Of a stretch of 64,000 nt of DNA, positions 33,416-41,811 are shown one piece after another (positions within the stretch are counted from its first letter, which is position 1; each line of letters starts with the position of its first letter). A program made the translations under genes and the position numbers. Where the stretch lies: NCBI RefSeq assembly GCF_047461615.1, contig NZ_JANSHI010000009.1:39228-103227 (forward strand). The letters run 5' to 3'. The stretch comes from Thermostichus sp047461615. GTDB taxonomy: Bacteria; Cyanobacteriota; Cyanobacteriia; Thermostichales; Thermostichaceae. The notes below the pieces were generated by a model. That model was not told the origin of the DNA. It ran no database searches and worked only from the letters and a program-made list of their open reading frames with translations.

Positions 33416-34783
33416 ATGCAAGCTCTTCTATTGCAAAGTTGCCGACCGGGCCTGAGGAAAGTCTCATCAGCATTGTCGATAGCACCAACGCTACTACTTT
33501 TGGGCGGCAATGTCTTTTCTCCAACAGCGCAATTCCTGGACAAGGGTGGATCCAAGGCAGAAGCTCCTACAGCTTCCCTTCAAGTTTTGTCGGCTTTGCC
33601 AGCTGCCACAGCGAGAACTTGGGTCGCGCAAACCTTGCCAAACCCCGGCAGCTCTGGTGATCGCACTGCCATAAGGCAAGCTGTGCTCACCGACCCATTG
33701 ATCAACGAGTATCTCCGACAAGCAGCAGCTCGATCTCCCGGTGTGCCGGTTCATCCTCTGGAAACCGGAGCAATCGCCATTGCCGAAAACTATGCTCTGG
33801 TTGAAGTCTCTGCCGGAGTTGGCGACCTTCCGGTAATTGATGGCTGCTATTTGCTTAAAAAACACAGTGGTCAGTGGGTAGTGGTGGCTCAGGCGGGCTG
33901 GGAGCCAGGGCTAAGCATTAATCAAAGTTGGCTCTCGACAGTGCTAGATGTGCCCAAAGATGTTGTCAGTCGGCTAATTGATACACTTCGCAGTGCCGGC
34001 AAGGAGGTTGAGATCGACGACACCTTGTACACAGATGTCCCCCTGCCCTGCATTACTCAGATAGAGGATCCCAATCCGCCGACTAATGTACGATCGACAC
34101 CCGCTGTAGCCGCAGGCAATGTTATCGGTCAACTGCCCAATGGAACCGAAGTGCGGGTCATGGAAGTACTCAACGGCTGGCTCAAGATTCGGCAGCCATT
34201 GGTGGTCTGGGTATCGATGGGTCTGACACGGGTATCCTGTGGCAACTCCCTGGCAGAAGTGGAAAAGAATCTAGAAGCTCTGCATTCTCTGGAGGGGGAA
34301 TTGGCCAGAGAGGCCGCCGATACCCTGGTGCGATACCTCTATCGGGGTGCAGAGGGATCCCTTGCCGAAGCAGCGCTGGCCCACTTCAACAAGCTTGCCA
34401 TCAACCGGTTTTATGCTCTGAAAATGGTGCTTGACAGGCACACTGAAGAGGTGCGTCGTCAGGTATTGCAGCAAGCCATCGCAGCAGGGATCCATCCTCA
34501 AGCCCGGACACACTTCGAGCAGGAAATTGCCCAGAGCAAGACTCTCTCCCCTACTCTCAAGACCTGGAAAACGTTGAATCAGAGCCAAACCAGACTGAGA
34601 CTTTATAAACTAGAGCCAGGGCTCCCAATTGCTTCCTATTGCCCTTCAGCAGGGGGTTATTCTGGAATCCAGTTTTGCATGGGAATGTCCAGTTCATGCC
34701 ATGACGGCCTTGACGCTCAATCTCAGCCCCTTGATGACTCTGACGCGAGAGGATTTCATCCGGCTATGTGCGGCCAATCCTGA
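33416..34783 (+). CDS. Exported SH3-domain protein of unknown function
   Basis: A 455-residue protein with a plausible signal peptide (SSALSIAPTLLLLGGNVFS near the N-terminus). A central bacterial SH3 domain is visible as NVRSTPAVAAGNVIGQLPNG then TEVRVMEVLNGWLKIRQP, the RSxP...V...LxxGxxV...W pattern. Beyond it is a helical region with EEVRRQVLQQAIAAGIHP. The last 30 residues, from GIQFCMGMSSS, overlap the start of the Uma2 gene by 83 bases in another frame and look non-native, so the natural stop may have been lost. I chose ATG 33416 because AGGAG lies 12 bases before. Base composition is less GC-rich than the neighbours. Function unknown; cell-wall binding is only a guess from the SH3 domain. 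Confidence 0.6.
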   Translation: MQALLLQSCRPGLRKVSSALSIAPTLLLLGGNVFSPTAQFLDKGGSKAEAPTASLQVLSALPAATARTWVAQTLPNPGSSGDRTAIRQAVLTDPLINEYLRQAAARSPGVPVHPLETGAIAIAENYALVEVSAGVGDLPVIDGCYLLKKHSGQWVVVAQAGWEPGLSINQSWLSTVLDVPKDVVSRLIDTLRSAGKEVEIDDTLYTDVPLPCITQIEDPNPPTNVRSTPAVAAGNVIGQLPNGTEVRVMEVLNGWLKIRQPLVVWVSMGLTRVSCGNSLAEVEKNLEALHSLEGELAREAADTLVRYLYRGAEGSLAEAALAHFNKLAINRFYALKMVLDRHTEEVRRQVLQQAIAAGIHPQARTHFEQEIAQSKTLSPTLKTWKTLNQSQTRLRLYKLEPGLPIASYCPSAGGYSGIQFCMGMSSSCHDGLDAQSQPLDDSDARGFHPAMCGQS

Positions 34784-35288
34784 GCTAAAGCTAGAGCGCA
34801 CTGCCCGAGGAGAGCTGGTGATCATGTCCCCCACTGGCGGTGAAGTTGGCCACTGGAATGCAGAGATCACCACAGAGCTAACCCTCTGGAATCGCCAATC
34901 AGGCCGAGGCAAAACCTTTGATTCTTCCACGGGGTTTTCTCTGCCTTCAGGCAGCGACCGCTCTCCTGACCTGGCCTGGATCCCGCTGGAAAAGTGGGAG
35001 GCTCTGGATCCCCAGACCCGCCGGGGATTCTTGCCCCTGTGTCCTGACTTTGTGGTGGAGATCCTCTCGCCCACCGATTCTTGGGTTCAAGCCCAGGCCA
35101 AGATGCAGGAGTACTTGGACAACGGCTGTCGCTTGGGGTGGCTTTTGGATCCCAAGGCCAAGCGGGTGATGATCTACCGGGCAGGACAGGCGCCGGAGCT
35201 AGTGGAAGACCCAGAAACCTTGTCGGGAGAAGACGTGCTCCCCGGCTTCACCCTGCCCATCCGCAAAATTTGGTCTGCCGAGAGCTAA
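34701..35288 (+). CDS. Uma2 family (DUF820) putative nuclease-fold protein
   Basis: A 195-residue protein starting MTALTLNLSPLMTLTREDF, then ELKLERTARGELVIMSPTGG, a textbook opening of the cyanobacterial Uma2 family. SPDLAWIPLEKW and PDFVVEILSPTDSW carry the Asp and Glu residues expected for a PD-(D/E)XK-like restriction-fold core, and YLDNGCRLGWLLDPKAKRV follows. Cyanobacteria carry many such genes, often mobile; biochemical function is not established. The start at ATG 34701 matches the family; it lies inside the 3' end of the upstream SH3 gene. It belongs to the accessory patch after rnpA. Confidence 0.87.
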   Translation: MTALTLNLSPLMTLTREDFIRLCAANPELKLERTARGELVIMSPTGGEVGHWNAEITTELTLWNRQSGRGKTFDSSTGFSLPSGSDRSPDLAWIPLEKWEALDPQTRRGFLPLCPDFVVEILSPTDSWVQAQAKMQEYLDNGCRLGWLLDPKAKRVMIYRAGQAPELVEDPETLSGEDVLPGFTLPIRKIWSAES

Positions 35289-35423
35289 GGGATCCGCAAA
35301 AGGGGAAACAACTGGTAGTGTCTTAATGGCTTAAAAAACAAGCATTTGGCCCTGCCGACAGGGTGGAGCAGATTGCCCAGGGTTTATCCTATTCACAGCA
35401 TCTGCAAACAAGGGCAGGCCACC

Positions 35424-36941
35424 ATGAAGGGGTTTACGCGGGCAATTCGGGTGTGGGGCACGGTCGTGGCGCTCAGCGGAGCCCTTCCTGGCAAAGTGAT
35501 GGGACAGCCAGGCTTGCCGCCGGTGCCGGTCGTCCCCTCTGTTGAGGAGCCGAGAGTCGATCCAGTTCCTCCGTCCCCAGAGGTGTCCCCTGCTTCCAGG
35601 ATCCCGGCCGCTTCCCCGCCAATGGGCCAGGATCTGCGCTACCTGGTGAAGTTGTTCATCAACGAGTCTTGGCAAGCGGGCAAGCAAGCTGCTGCGGTCA
35701 ACTACAACGACCTCTACAGCCGCCTGTTGACCCGCACCTACAGGGATCCCCGCCCGCCTATCGAAGTCGAGTACGAGCTGATTCGAGAGATCCTGCGCGA
35801 ATACGGGGATCCCGCCGATCGCTTCTGGGATCCGCAAAGCTTTAGGGACCTGCTCAGCCGTCCTCGCCCACCTCTCCAGGCACGTCAGATTGGCCCGCGC
35901 CAGGTTTACTTAGCGGTGCCGGAGCTCACCCCTGCCACTGCCCAGCAGATCCGCCAAGCCCTCTACACTCAGGATTACAGCCAGGGCATTGTCCTCGACC
36001 TGCGCGGGTCGGTGGGCTATGACCCGCAAGTGATAGCGGATGTGGCGCGCCTATTTTTGCCTCGCTCCGTGCAACCGCTGCTGGTTACTGAAGACCGCTT
36101 TGGTCAGTCCACCCGCTGGAACAGCGAAAACCTGCCGCTAGCTGCCGGGATCCCCTTGGTCGTTCTTGTCGACGGCAACACCCGCCAGGGGGCCACCCTC
36201 CTGGCAGCTCAGTTGGGAGCTAGCGGCAACACCGTTATTGTGGGACAGACCGCCCAAGGCAGCGAGCGCCAGACCCGCTTCTTTGCCCTTCCTTCCGGCG
36301 CAGCGGTGGAGCTGGCCGTGGCCACCTGGAAGACCGGCGATGGACGCTCCTTAGCCCAGGGCTTGGTGCCCCTGCAAAAGGTAGAGGGAGATGAGGACGC
36401 TTGGCTAAAGGCCGCTCTAGAGGCCCTGGCCCTACCCCCCCGCCAGCCCAGCCCCCCGCCCCGCCCCACCGTCCTGGTTCAAGAGGGCCGCGTCGGTCGC
36501 TTTGTCCTGGGCATGGATACCCGCAACGTCGACACCCACCTTTTGGGCAACGTGGATCTCATCCCCGCCGAGTCACGGGCCAACGTCTTTCAGCCCAACA
36601 GCGACCTGAAGATCTTCTACTTGCAGGACTACATCCTCTTTGCCTACCGCCGTCCGGGCGTCCTCAATAGCTTTTTTGCCGACCGCATCTACACCACCCA
36701 CCCCGAAGCCATGACTGGCGAAGGGATCCGCATCGGCTCCACCTACTCGGAAGTCATTGCCACCTACGGCGGCCCCGGGGAAAATGGCTACAACGAGGTC
36801 GTGCCCTATCCCAAAGGGAGCCGGGAATACCTGCGCGACGACCGCTACTATGTCAACTACGACGCCCTCGGCCTGTCTTTTGCCTTTGCGGTGGGCTCTA
36901 ACCGGGTTACCGCCATTGGCCTGTTCAAGCCGGGGAGTTGA
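35424..36941 (+). CDS. S41/CtpA-like protein lacking catalytic residues
   Basis: A 505-residue exported protein with an N-terminal signal (RVWGTVVALSGALPGKVMG), a Pro-rich linker and a C-terminal-processing-protease-like core: YLAVPELTPATAQQIRQAL, GIVLDLRGSVGYDPQ and GIPLVVLVDGNTRQGATLL. In active S41 proteases the last block reads GSASASEI with a catalytic Ser and the next strand has GKG with a Lys; here they read NTRQGATL and GQTAQGSE, so both are missing. The final 130 residues form another domain (RVGRFVLGMDTRNVDTHLLG...GIRIGSTYSEVIATYGGPGE) of unknown role. No PDZ domain is evident. ATG 35424 is the supported start. It is probably a non-enzymatic scaffold or binding protein by inference. 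Confidence 0.68.
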   Translation: MKGFTRAIRVWGTVVALSGALPGKVMGQPGLPPVPVVPSVEEPRVDPVPPSPEVSPASRIPAASPPMGQDLRYLVKLFINESWQAGKQAAAVNYNDLYSRLLTRTYRDPRPPIEVEYELIREILREYGDPADRFWDPQSFRDLLSRPRPPLQARQIGPRQVYLAVPELTPATAQQIRQALYTQDYSQGIVLDLRGSVGYDPQVIADVARLFLPRSVQPLLVTEDRFGQSTRWNSENLPLAAGIPLVVLVDGNTRQGATLLAAQLGASGNTVIVGQTAQGSERQTRFFALPSGAAVELAVATWKTGDGRSLAQGLVPLQKVEGDEDAWLKAALEALALPPRQPSPPPRPTVLVQEGRVGRFVLGMDTRNVDTHLLGNVDLIPAESRANVFQPNSDLKIFYLQDYILFAYRRPGVLNSFFADRIYTTHPEAMTGEGIRIGSTYSEVIATYGGPGENGYNEVVPYPKGSREYLRDDRYYVNYDALGLSFAFAVGSNRVTAIGLFKPGS

Positions 36942-37079
36942 GAGAGCAAAAAGTTAATCGATTGTTAACCTTTTTGTCAAAGGCCCTCAACACCAGCCGG
37001 AGCAATGGGGTAAATTAGTGCAGCGGCCCCGGAAGAGGGGTTTTTGTGCTGTTTACATTACCGACTGGGGGAGAAGCCT

Positions 37080-38429
37080 TTGGCAAACGTTGTAGTTGTT
37101 GGTGCCCAGTGGGGCGACGAGGGAAAAGGGAAAATTACCGACCTCCTCAGTGAAAAAGCTCATGTAGTCGTCCGCTACCAAGGCGGCGTCAACGCCGGTC
37201 ACACCGTGGTGGTGGGGGGCCAGACCTTTAAGTTGCACCTCATTCCCTCTGGCATTCTCTATCCCGATAAGCGCTGTGTCATCGCCAGCGGCACAGTGAT
37301 CGATCCCGAAGTCTTGCTGGCCGAGATCGACCAGCTGCACCAATTGGGGATCTCCACCCACAACCTCTACATTGCCGAAACGGCCCACGTAACCTTGCCC
37401 TACCACCGCCTCATCGACGTGGCCGAAGAAGAGCGGCGCGGCATCTACAAGCTGGGCACCACCGGGCGAGGCATTGGCCCCACCTATGCCGACAAGGCCG
37501 AGCGCATGGGCATCCGCGTCGTGGACTTGATGTACCCCGACCAACTGCGGGAGCGCCTCAGTTGGGCCATTCCCTACAAGAATGTTTTGCTGGAGAAGAT
37601 CTACAACCTGCCCCCCTTAGATCCCGAGCCGATTATCGAGCAATACCTGGCCTATGCCGAGCGGCTGCGCCCCTATGTTACCGACGCCGCCCTGCTTCTC
37701 ACCCAAGCCATCGAGGAGCGGCAGAACATCCTCTTTGAAGGGGCGCAGGGTACGCTGCTGGACATTGACTATGGCACCTACCCCTACGTCACCTCCTCCC
37801 ATCCCATTGCCGGCGGCGCCTGCGTGGGGGCTGGAGTTGGCCCCACCAGCATCGACCGGGTGATCGGGGTAGCCAAGGCTTACACCACCCGCGTCGGCGA
37901 AGGCCCCTTCCCCACCGAACTGAAAGACGAGATTGGCGCCTATTTGCAATCTGCCGGCGGCGAAGTCGGCACCACTACCGGGCGGCAGCGGCGCTGTGGG
38001 TGGTTTGATGGCGTCATCGGGCGCTACGCTGTGCGCATCAACGGCCTCGACTGCCTGGCCATCACCAAGCTGGATGTCCTGGATGCTCTGGACGAAATCA
38101 AGGTGTGTGTGGCCTACGAGTACCAGGGCCGTGAGATCCACCACTTTCCCAGTGACGCTCGGGTCTTTGCCCAGTGCAAACCCATCTACAAAACCCTGCC
38201 CGGCTGGAGGTGCTCCACCAAAGGCTGCCGCTCCGTTGAGGACTTGCCCCCCGAAGCCTACGACTACCTGAAGTTTTTGGCCCAGTTGATGCAGGTGCCG
38301 ATTGCCATTGTCTCGCTGGGGGCCAGCCGCGACGAGACCATCATTGTCGAGGATCCCATCCACGGCCCTAAGCGCGCCCTGCTCTACCCCAACGGCAGCA
38401 AGCAGGTTCACGCCCTCATGCCGGACTGA
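37080..38429 (+). CDS. purA: Adenylosuccinate synthetase
   Basis: Joins IMP and aspartate with GTP to give adenylosuccinate, the first step to AMP. The translation from TTG 37080 reads MANVVVVGAQWGDEGKGKIT, the P-loop of the family. GGVNAGHTVVVGG, LGTTGRGIGPTYADKAER and TTGRQRRCGWFD follow. At 449 residues it has the usual bacterial length. I prefer the TTG because GGGGGAGAAG lies a few bases upstream and the family starts right there; an in-frame GTG at 37044 would add 12 residues absent from relatives. It is free-standing on the plus strand. Confidence 0.95.
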   Translation: MANVVVVGAQWGDEGKGKITDLLSEKAHVVVRYQGGVNAGHTVVVGGQTFKLHLIPSGILYPDKRCVIASGTVIDPEVLLAEIDQLHQLGISTHNLYIAETAHVTLPYHRLIDVAEEERRGIYKLGTTGRGIGPTYADKAERMGIRVVDLMYPDQLRERLSWAIPYKNVLLEKIYNLPPLDPEPIIEQYLAYAERLRPYVTDAALLLTQAIEERQNILFEGAQGTLLDIDYGTYPYVTSSHPIAGGACVGAGVGPTSIDRVIGVAKAYTTRVGEGPFPTELKDEIGAYLQSAGGEVGTTTGRQRRCGWFDGVIGRYAVRINGLDCLAITKLDVLDALDEIKVCVAYEYQGREIHHFPSDARVFAQCKPIYKTLPGWRCSTKGCRSVEDLPPEAYDYLKFLAQLMQVPIAIVSLGASRDETIIVEDPIHGPKRALLYPNGSKQVHALMPD

Positions 38430-38591
38430 GGCTCGGCGGCTAGTCCCCTGGGGAGCACTGCTTTGGCAAAGCCAGCCCCAGCTTGGGCCGCCCCGAGGGG
38501 TCGAGGGAACCCTTGGAGTTGCCGCTACTGCCCCACCAGGATCCGCTAAGCTCAAAGGTAGAGATTGCTTGCCCTGTCTTCCGGTCTTCCC

Positions 38592-39953
38592 ATGGCTGCT
38601 CCCACCTACTCCATCATCACCTTTGGCTGTCAAATGAACCGGGCTGACAGCGAGCGCATGGCCGGGATCCTGGAGTCGCTGGGGTATGTGCGCGCCGAAG
38701 ACGCGCTGCAGGCGGACTTGGTTCTCTTTAATACTTGCACCATCCGCGACAACGCTGAGCAAAAGGTGTATTCCTACCTAGGCATCCAGGCGCAGCGCAA
38801 GCGGAAAAACCCCGCTATCAAGCTCATCGTGGCCGGCTGCGTGGCCCAGCAGGAGGGAGAGCGGCTGCTGCGCCGCGTCCCCGAGCTCGATCTAGTCATG
38901 GGCCCTCAGTACGTCAACCGCCTTGGGGATCTGCTGGCCCAGGTGGAGGCCGGCAACCAAGTGGTGGCCACTGAGCCCGTCGAGATCCCAGAAGACATCA
39001 CCAAACCCCGCCGCGACAGCCGGGTAACAGCCTGGATTAACGTTATCTACGGCTGCAACGAGCGCTGCACCTACTGCATTGTGCCGCTGGTGCGGGGACG
39101 GGAGCAATCGCGCCAACCCCAGGCCATCCGCGCCGAGATGGAGGACGTAGCCCGAGCTGGCTACCGCGAGGTAACCCTACTGGGGCAAAACATCGACGCC
39201 TACGGGCGGGATCTGGATCCCAAGACCAACTTGGCCAGCTTGCTGCGCTTTGTCCACTCAGTGGAAGGGATCGAGCGGATCCGCTTTGCCACCAGCCACC
39301 CGCGCTACTTCACGGAAGAGCTCATTGCCACCTGTGCCGAGCTGCCTAAGGTGTGCGAGCACTTCCACATTCCCTTCCAGGCCGGCAGCGACGAAGTCCT
39401 CAGGCGGATGCGGCGCGGCTATACCCAGGAGCGCTACCGCCAGCTCATCCAGCTCATCCGCCAGTACATACCTGAAGCCACCATTAGCGCCGATGCCATC
39501 GTTGGCTTCCCCGGCGAAACAGAGGCCCAGTTCCAGGAAACCCTGCAACTGGTGAAGGATATCGGCTTCGATTTCCTCAATACCGCTGCCTACTCCCCCC
39601 GCCCTGGCACGCCAGCAGCCGAGTGGCCCGACCAAGTGCCGGAAGAGGAAAAAAGCGATCGCCTGCAACGACTCAACCGCCTGGTAGCCGAGGTGGCTGC
39701 CGCCCGCAGCGCTCGCCTGCTGGGCCAGGTGCAGGAGGTGCTGGTGGAGGGCCCCAACCCCAAAAATCCTCGCCAAGCTATGGGACGTACCCGCGGCAAC
39801 CGCATCGTTTTCTTCGACGGCGATCCTGAACAACTGCTGGGATCCCTGGTGCCAGTGCGCATCACCGCCACGCGGGCCTTTTCCCTCAGCGGCGAGATTG
39901 CCAAGCCTGGGGAAGAGAAACCCCAAGCCGCAGAACTTGGGGCTTGCGCCTAA
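38592..39953 (+). CDS. miaB: tRNA-2-methylthio-N6-dimethylallyladenosine synthase
   Basis: A radical SAM enzyme that adds the 2-methylthio group to i6A37 of tRNAs reading UNN codons. The N-terminal UPF0004 domain has TFGCQMNRADSERMAGIL, FNTCTIRDNAEQKVY and IVAGCVAQQEGERLL, giving the three auxiliary-cluster Cys. The SAM cluster motif is YGCNERCTYCIVPLVRG, and a C-terminal TRAM domain is present (LVEGPNPKNPRQAMGRTRGN). At 453 residues it is typical. The ATG at 38592 is chosen. Its stop codon TAA directly abuts the convergent tRNA-Thr gene, and its last codons contain a hairpin that looks like the tRNA terminator. Confidence 0.95.
   Translation: MAAPTYSIITFGCQMNRADSERMAGILESLGYVRAEDALQADLVLFNTCTIRDNAEQKVYSYLGIQAQRKRKNPAIKLIVAGCVAQQEGERLLRRVPELDLVMGPQYVNRLGDLLAQVEAGNQVVATEPVEIPEDITKPRRDSRVTAWINVIYGCNERCTYCIVPLVRGREQSRQPQAIRAEMEDVARAGYREVTLLGQNIDAYGRDLDPKTNLASLLRFVHSVEGIERIRFATSHPRYFTEELIATCAELPKVCEHFHIPFQAGSDEVLRRMRRGYTQERYRQLIQLIRQYIPEATISADAIVGFPGETEAQFQETLQLVKDIGFDFLNTAAYSPRPGTPAAEWPDQVPEEEKSDRLQRLNRLVAEVAAARSARLLGQVQEVLVEGPNPKNPRQAMGRTRGNRIVFFDGDPEQLLGSLVPVRITATRAFSLSGEIAKPGEEKPQAAELGACA
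39913..39942 (-). terminator. Intrinsic terminator of the tRNA-Tyr/tRNA-Thr transcript, inside miaB
   Basis: On the minus strand: stem CCCCAAG, an eight-base loop, CTTGGGG, then TTTCTCTT. The stem arms are at 39936-39942 and 39921-39927, and the U-rich run at 39913-39920. It starts about 11 bases after the end of tRNA-Thr and lies wholly within the last codons of miaB on the other strand. Confidence 0.6.
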
Positions 39954-40024
39954 GCCCACGACGAGGATTGAACTCGTGACCTCCCCCTTACCAAGGGGGT
40001 GCTCTGCCACTGAGCTACGTGGGC
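39953..40024 (-). tRNA. trnT: tRNA-Thr (GGT)
   Basis: A 72-base cloverleaf with acceptor stem GCCCACG/CGTGGGC, D-arm GCTC...GAGC, anticodon stem CCCCC with loop TTGGTAA, and T-arm ACGAG TTCAATC CTCGT. The anticodon GGT reads Thr codons ACC/ACT. The discriminator base shares the last base of the miaB stop codon on the opposite strand. No CCA is encoded. Confidence 0.95.
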
Positions 40025-40031
40025 GGCATGG

Positions 40032-40114
40032 TGGGCCGAGTTGGATTCGAACCAACGTAGGCGTAAGCCAGCGGATTTACAGTCCGCCCCCTTTAACCAC
40101 TCGGGCATCGACCC
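40032..40114 (-). tRNA. trnY: tRNA-Tyr (GTA)
   Basis: An 83-base class II cloverleaf with acceptor GGGTCGA/TCGGCCC, anticodon stem GCGGA/TCCGC with loop CTGTAAA, a long variable arm, and T-arm GTTGG TTCGAAT CCAAC. The anticodon GTA and long variable arm identify Tyr. A36-A37-A38 is the recognition pattern of the MiaA/MiaB modification. Seven bases separate it from tRNA-Thr, so both are likely one transcript. Confidence 0.95.
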
Positions 40115-40258
40115 ATAGACGCTGGTCCTCCATGGTAGCAGAAAAAAGAGACTAATGCCCAGGAGCAATCTCTGCCCAGGGGGGTAGAGGGGATCTCCCC
40201 GAGGCCAAACTGGAGAGAAAACTTGGTAGGGTGGAAGACAGTCTTTTAGCTGGCAACT

Positions 40259-41629
40259 ATGGTTTCAACCCTCGGCACGCCCCCTTCTGTGGTTTCTCCC
40301 AACCAGTCGCTGCAGCCGTTAACCAGCCGCGTCAACAGCCAGGGCCACCTGGAAATTGGCGGCTGTGACGTGGTGGAGCTCGTGCGCCAGTTTGGCTCCC
40401 CCCTCTACATCCTGGACGAATGGACCCTGCGGCAGGCCTGCCGTCTCTATCGCGACAGCTGGGCCCGCTGCTACGCCGGCAGCTATCGGGTGTTGTATGC
40501 CACCAAAGCCTGGAGCTGCCTGGCCATCTGCGCCTTGGCGCTGCAAGAAGGGCTAGGTCTGGACGTGGCCTCTGGCGGCGAGCTGTACACCGCCCTGCAA
40601 GCAGGGGCCAAGGGGGAAGATCTCTACCTGCACGGCAACGCCAAGTCGGCAGAGGAGCTAGCCATGGCCCTTGAGGTAGGCTGCACTCTGGTGGCAGATA
40701 GCCTCCACGAGCTGCAGCAGCTGGCCGCTCTGGCCACCCCTGACCGGCCGGCCCGTCTGTTGGTGCGGGTTAACCCTGGTATTGACGTCCACACCCACGA
40801 GTACATCCGCACCGGCCAAACCGACAGCAAATTCGGCATTGGCCAATGGCAACTGCCGGAGGTGTTTGATTTTCTGGCAGCCCATCCCCAACTGCACTGC
40901 GTCGGGCTCCACGCCCACATTGGGTCTCAGATTTTTGACCTGCAAGGACACCGGGATCTGGCAGGCGTGCTGGCCCGCATTTGGCAGCAAGGGCTAGACA
41001 GAGGTCTGCCCCTTCAGGAGCTCAATGTGGGCGGCGGCCTGGGGATCCGCTACGTCGAGTCCGACGATCCCCCATCCATCTCCGAGTGGGTGGAAGCGGT
41101 GGCCACGGCAGTGCAGCAGAGTTTCACCGCCGCCGGGATCCCACTGCCCAAGGTGCTCTGCGAGCCTGGGCGCTCTGTGGTTGGGCCAGCGGCGGTAACC
41201 GCCTATACCTTGGGGGGCAAGAAGTGGATCCCGCCCAGCGACGACCTTCCCGAAGGCCGCCTCTACGTCACCATCGACGGCGGCATGTCCGACAACCCTC
41301 GGCCTATCACCTACGGGGCCCGCTACACCGCCCTCTTGGCCAACCGCCCCGAGGCCGAGGCCACCCAGCGGGTGACAGTGGCCGGCAAACACTGCGAGTC
41401 GGGAGATGTGCTCTTGAAAGATGTGCTTTTGCCCAACCCAGCGCCCGGCGAAGTCCTAGTTGTGTTGGCCACTGGGGCCTACAACTACAGCATGGCCTCC
41501 AACTACAACCGCTTTCCTCGGCCAGCAGCGGTGCTGGTTAACCAAGGGAAGGCCCAGTTAATCCTGCGGCGGGAAACTTATGCCGATTTAATCCGTCTGG
41601 ATATCCTACCAGAGCAGTTACGGCGCTAG
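40259..41629 (+). CDS. lysA: Diaminopimelate decarboxylase
   Basis: A PLP enzyme that converts meso-diaminopimelate to lysine, the last step of lysine synthesis. PLP Lys lies in VLYATKAWSCLAICAL, followed by GLDVASGGELYTALQAG. HAHIGSQIFDLQGH and GGGLGIRY bind the cofactor phosphate, CEPGRSVVGPAAVTAY is the substrate motif, and GAYNYSMASNYNRFPRPAAV closes the active site from the partner subunit. The 456-residue length is normal. The ATG at 40259 fits. It is followed on the same strand by the diadenylate cyclase and uppS genes, as in many cyanobacteria. Very secure. Confidence 0.95.
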   Translation: MVSTLGTPPSVVSPNQSLQPLTSRVNSQGHLEIGGCDVVELVRQFGSPLYILDEWTLRQACRLYRDSWARCYAGSYRVLYATKAWSCLAICALALQEGLGLDVASGGELYTALQAGAKGEDLYLHGNAKSAEELAMALEVGCTLVADSLHELQQLAALATPDRPARLLVRVNPGIDVHTHEYIRTGQTDSKFGIGQWQLPEVFDFLAAHPQLHCVGLHAHIGSQIFDLQGHRDLAGVLARIWQQGLDRGLPLQELNVGGGLGIRYVESDDPPSISEWVEAVATAVQQSFTAAGIPLPKVLCEPGRSVVGPAAVTAYTLGGKKWIPPSDDLPEGRLYVTIDGGMSDNPRPITYGARYTALLANRPEAEATQRVTVAGKHCESGDVLLKDVLLPNPAPGEVLVVLATGAYNYSMASNYNRFPRPAAVLVNQGKAQLILRRETYADLIRLDILPEQLRR

Positions 41630-41811
41630 GGGGCTGCCCCAACCTGCCAAGGGGGATCTAGGCCGCTGGTCTCAACAGGGAAGAGCTGGAGGCCAGGGAG
41701 GAGAGCAATGGTAGGCTGGTCAGGGAACCAAAGTCCAGCAAGATTCTCACTGCAGGACAGCGCAGGCAGAAGGTCTGGAGCACGAGGGGAGCGTGAACGG
41801 GGTTTTTCGGC

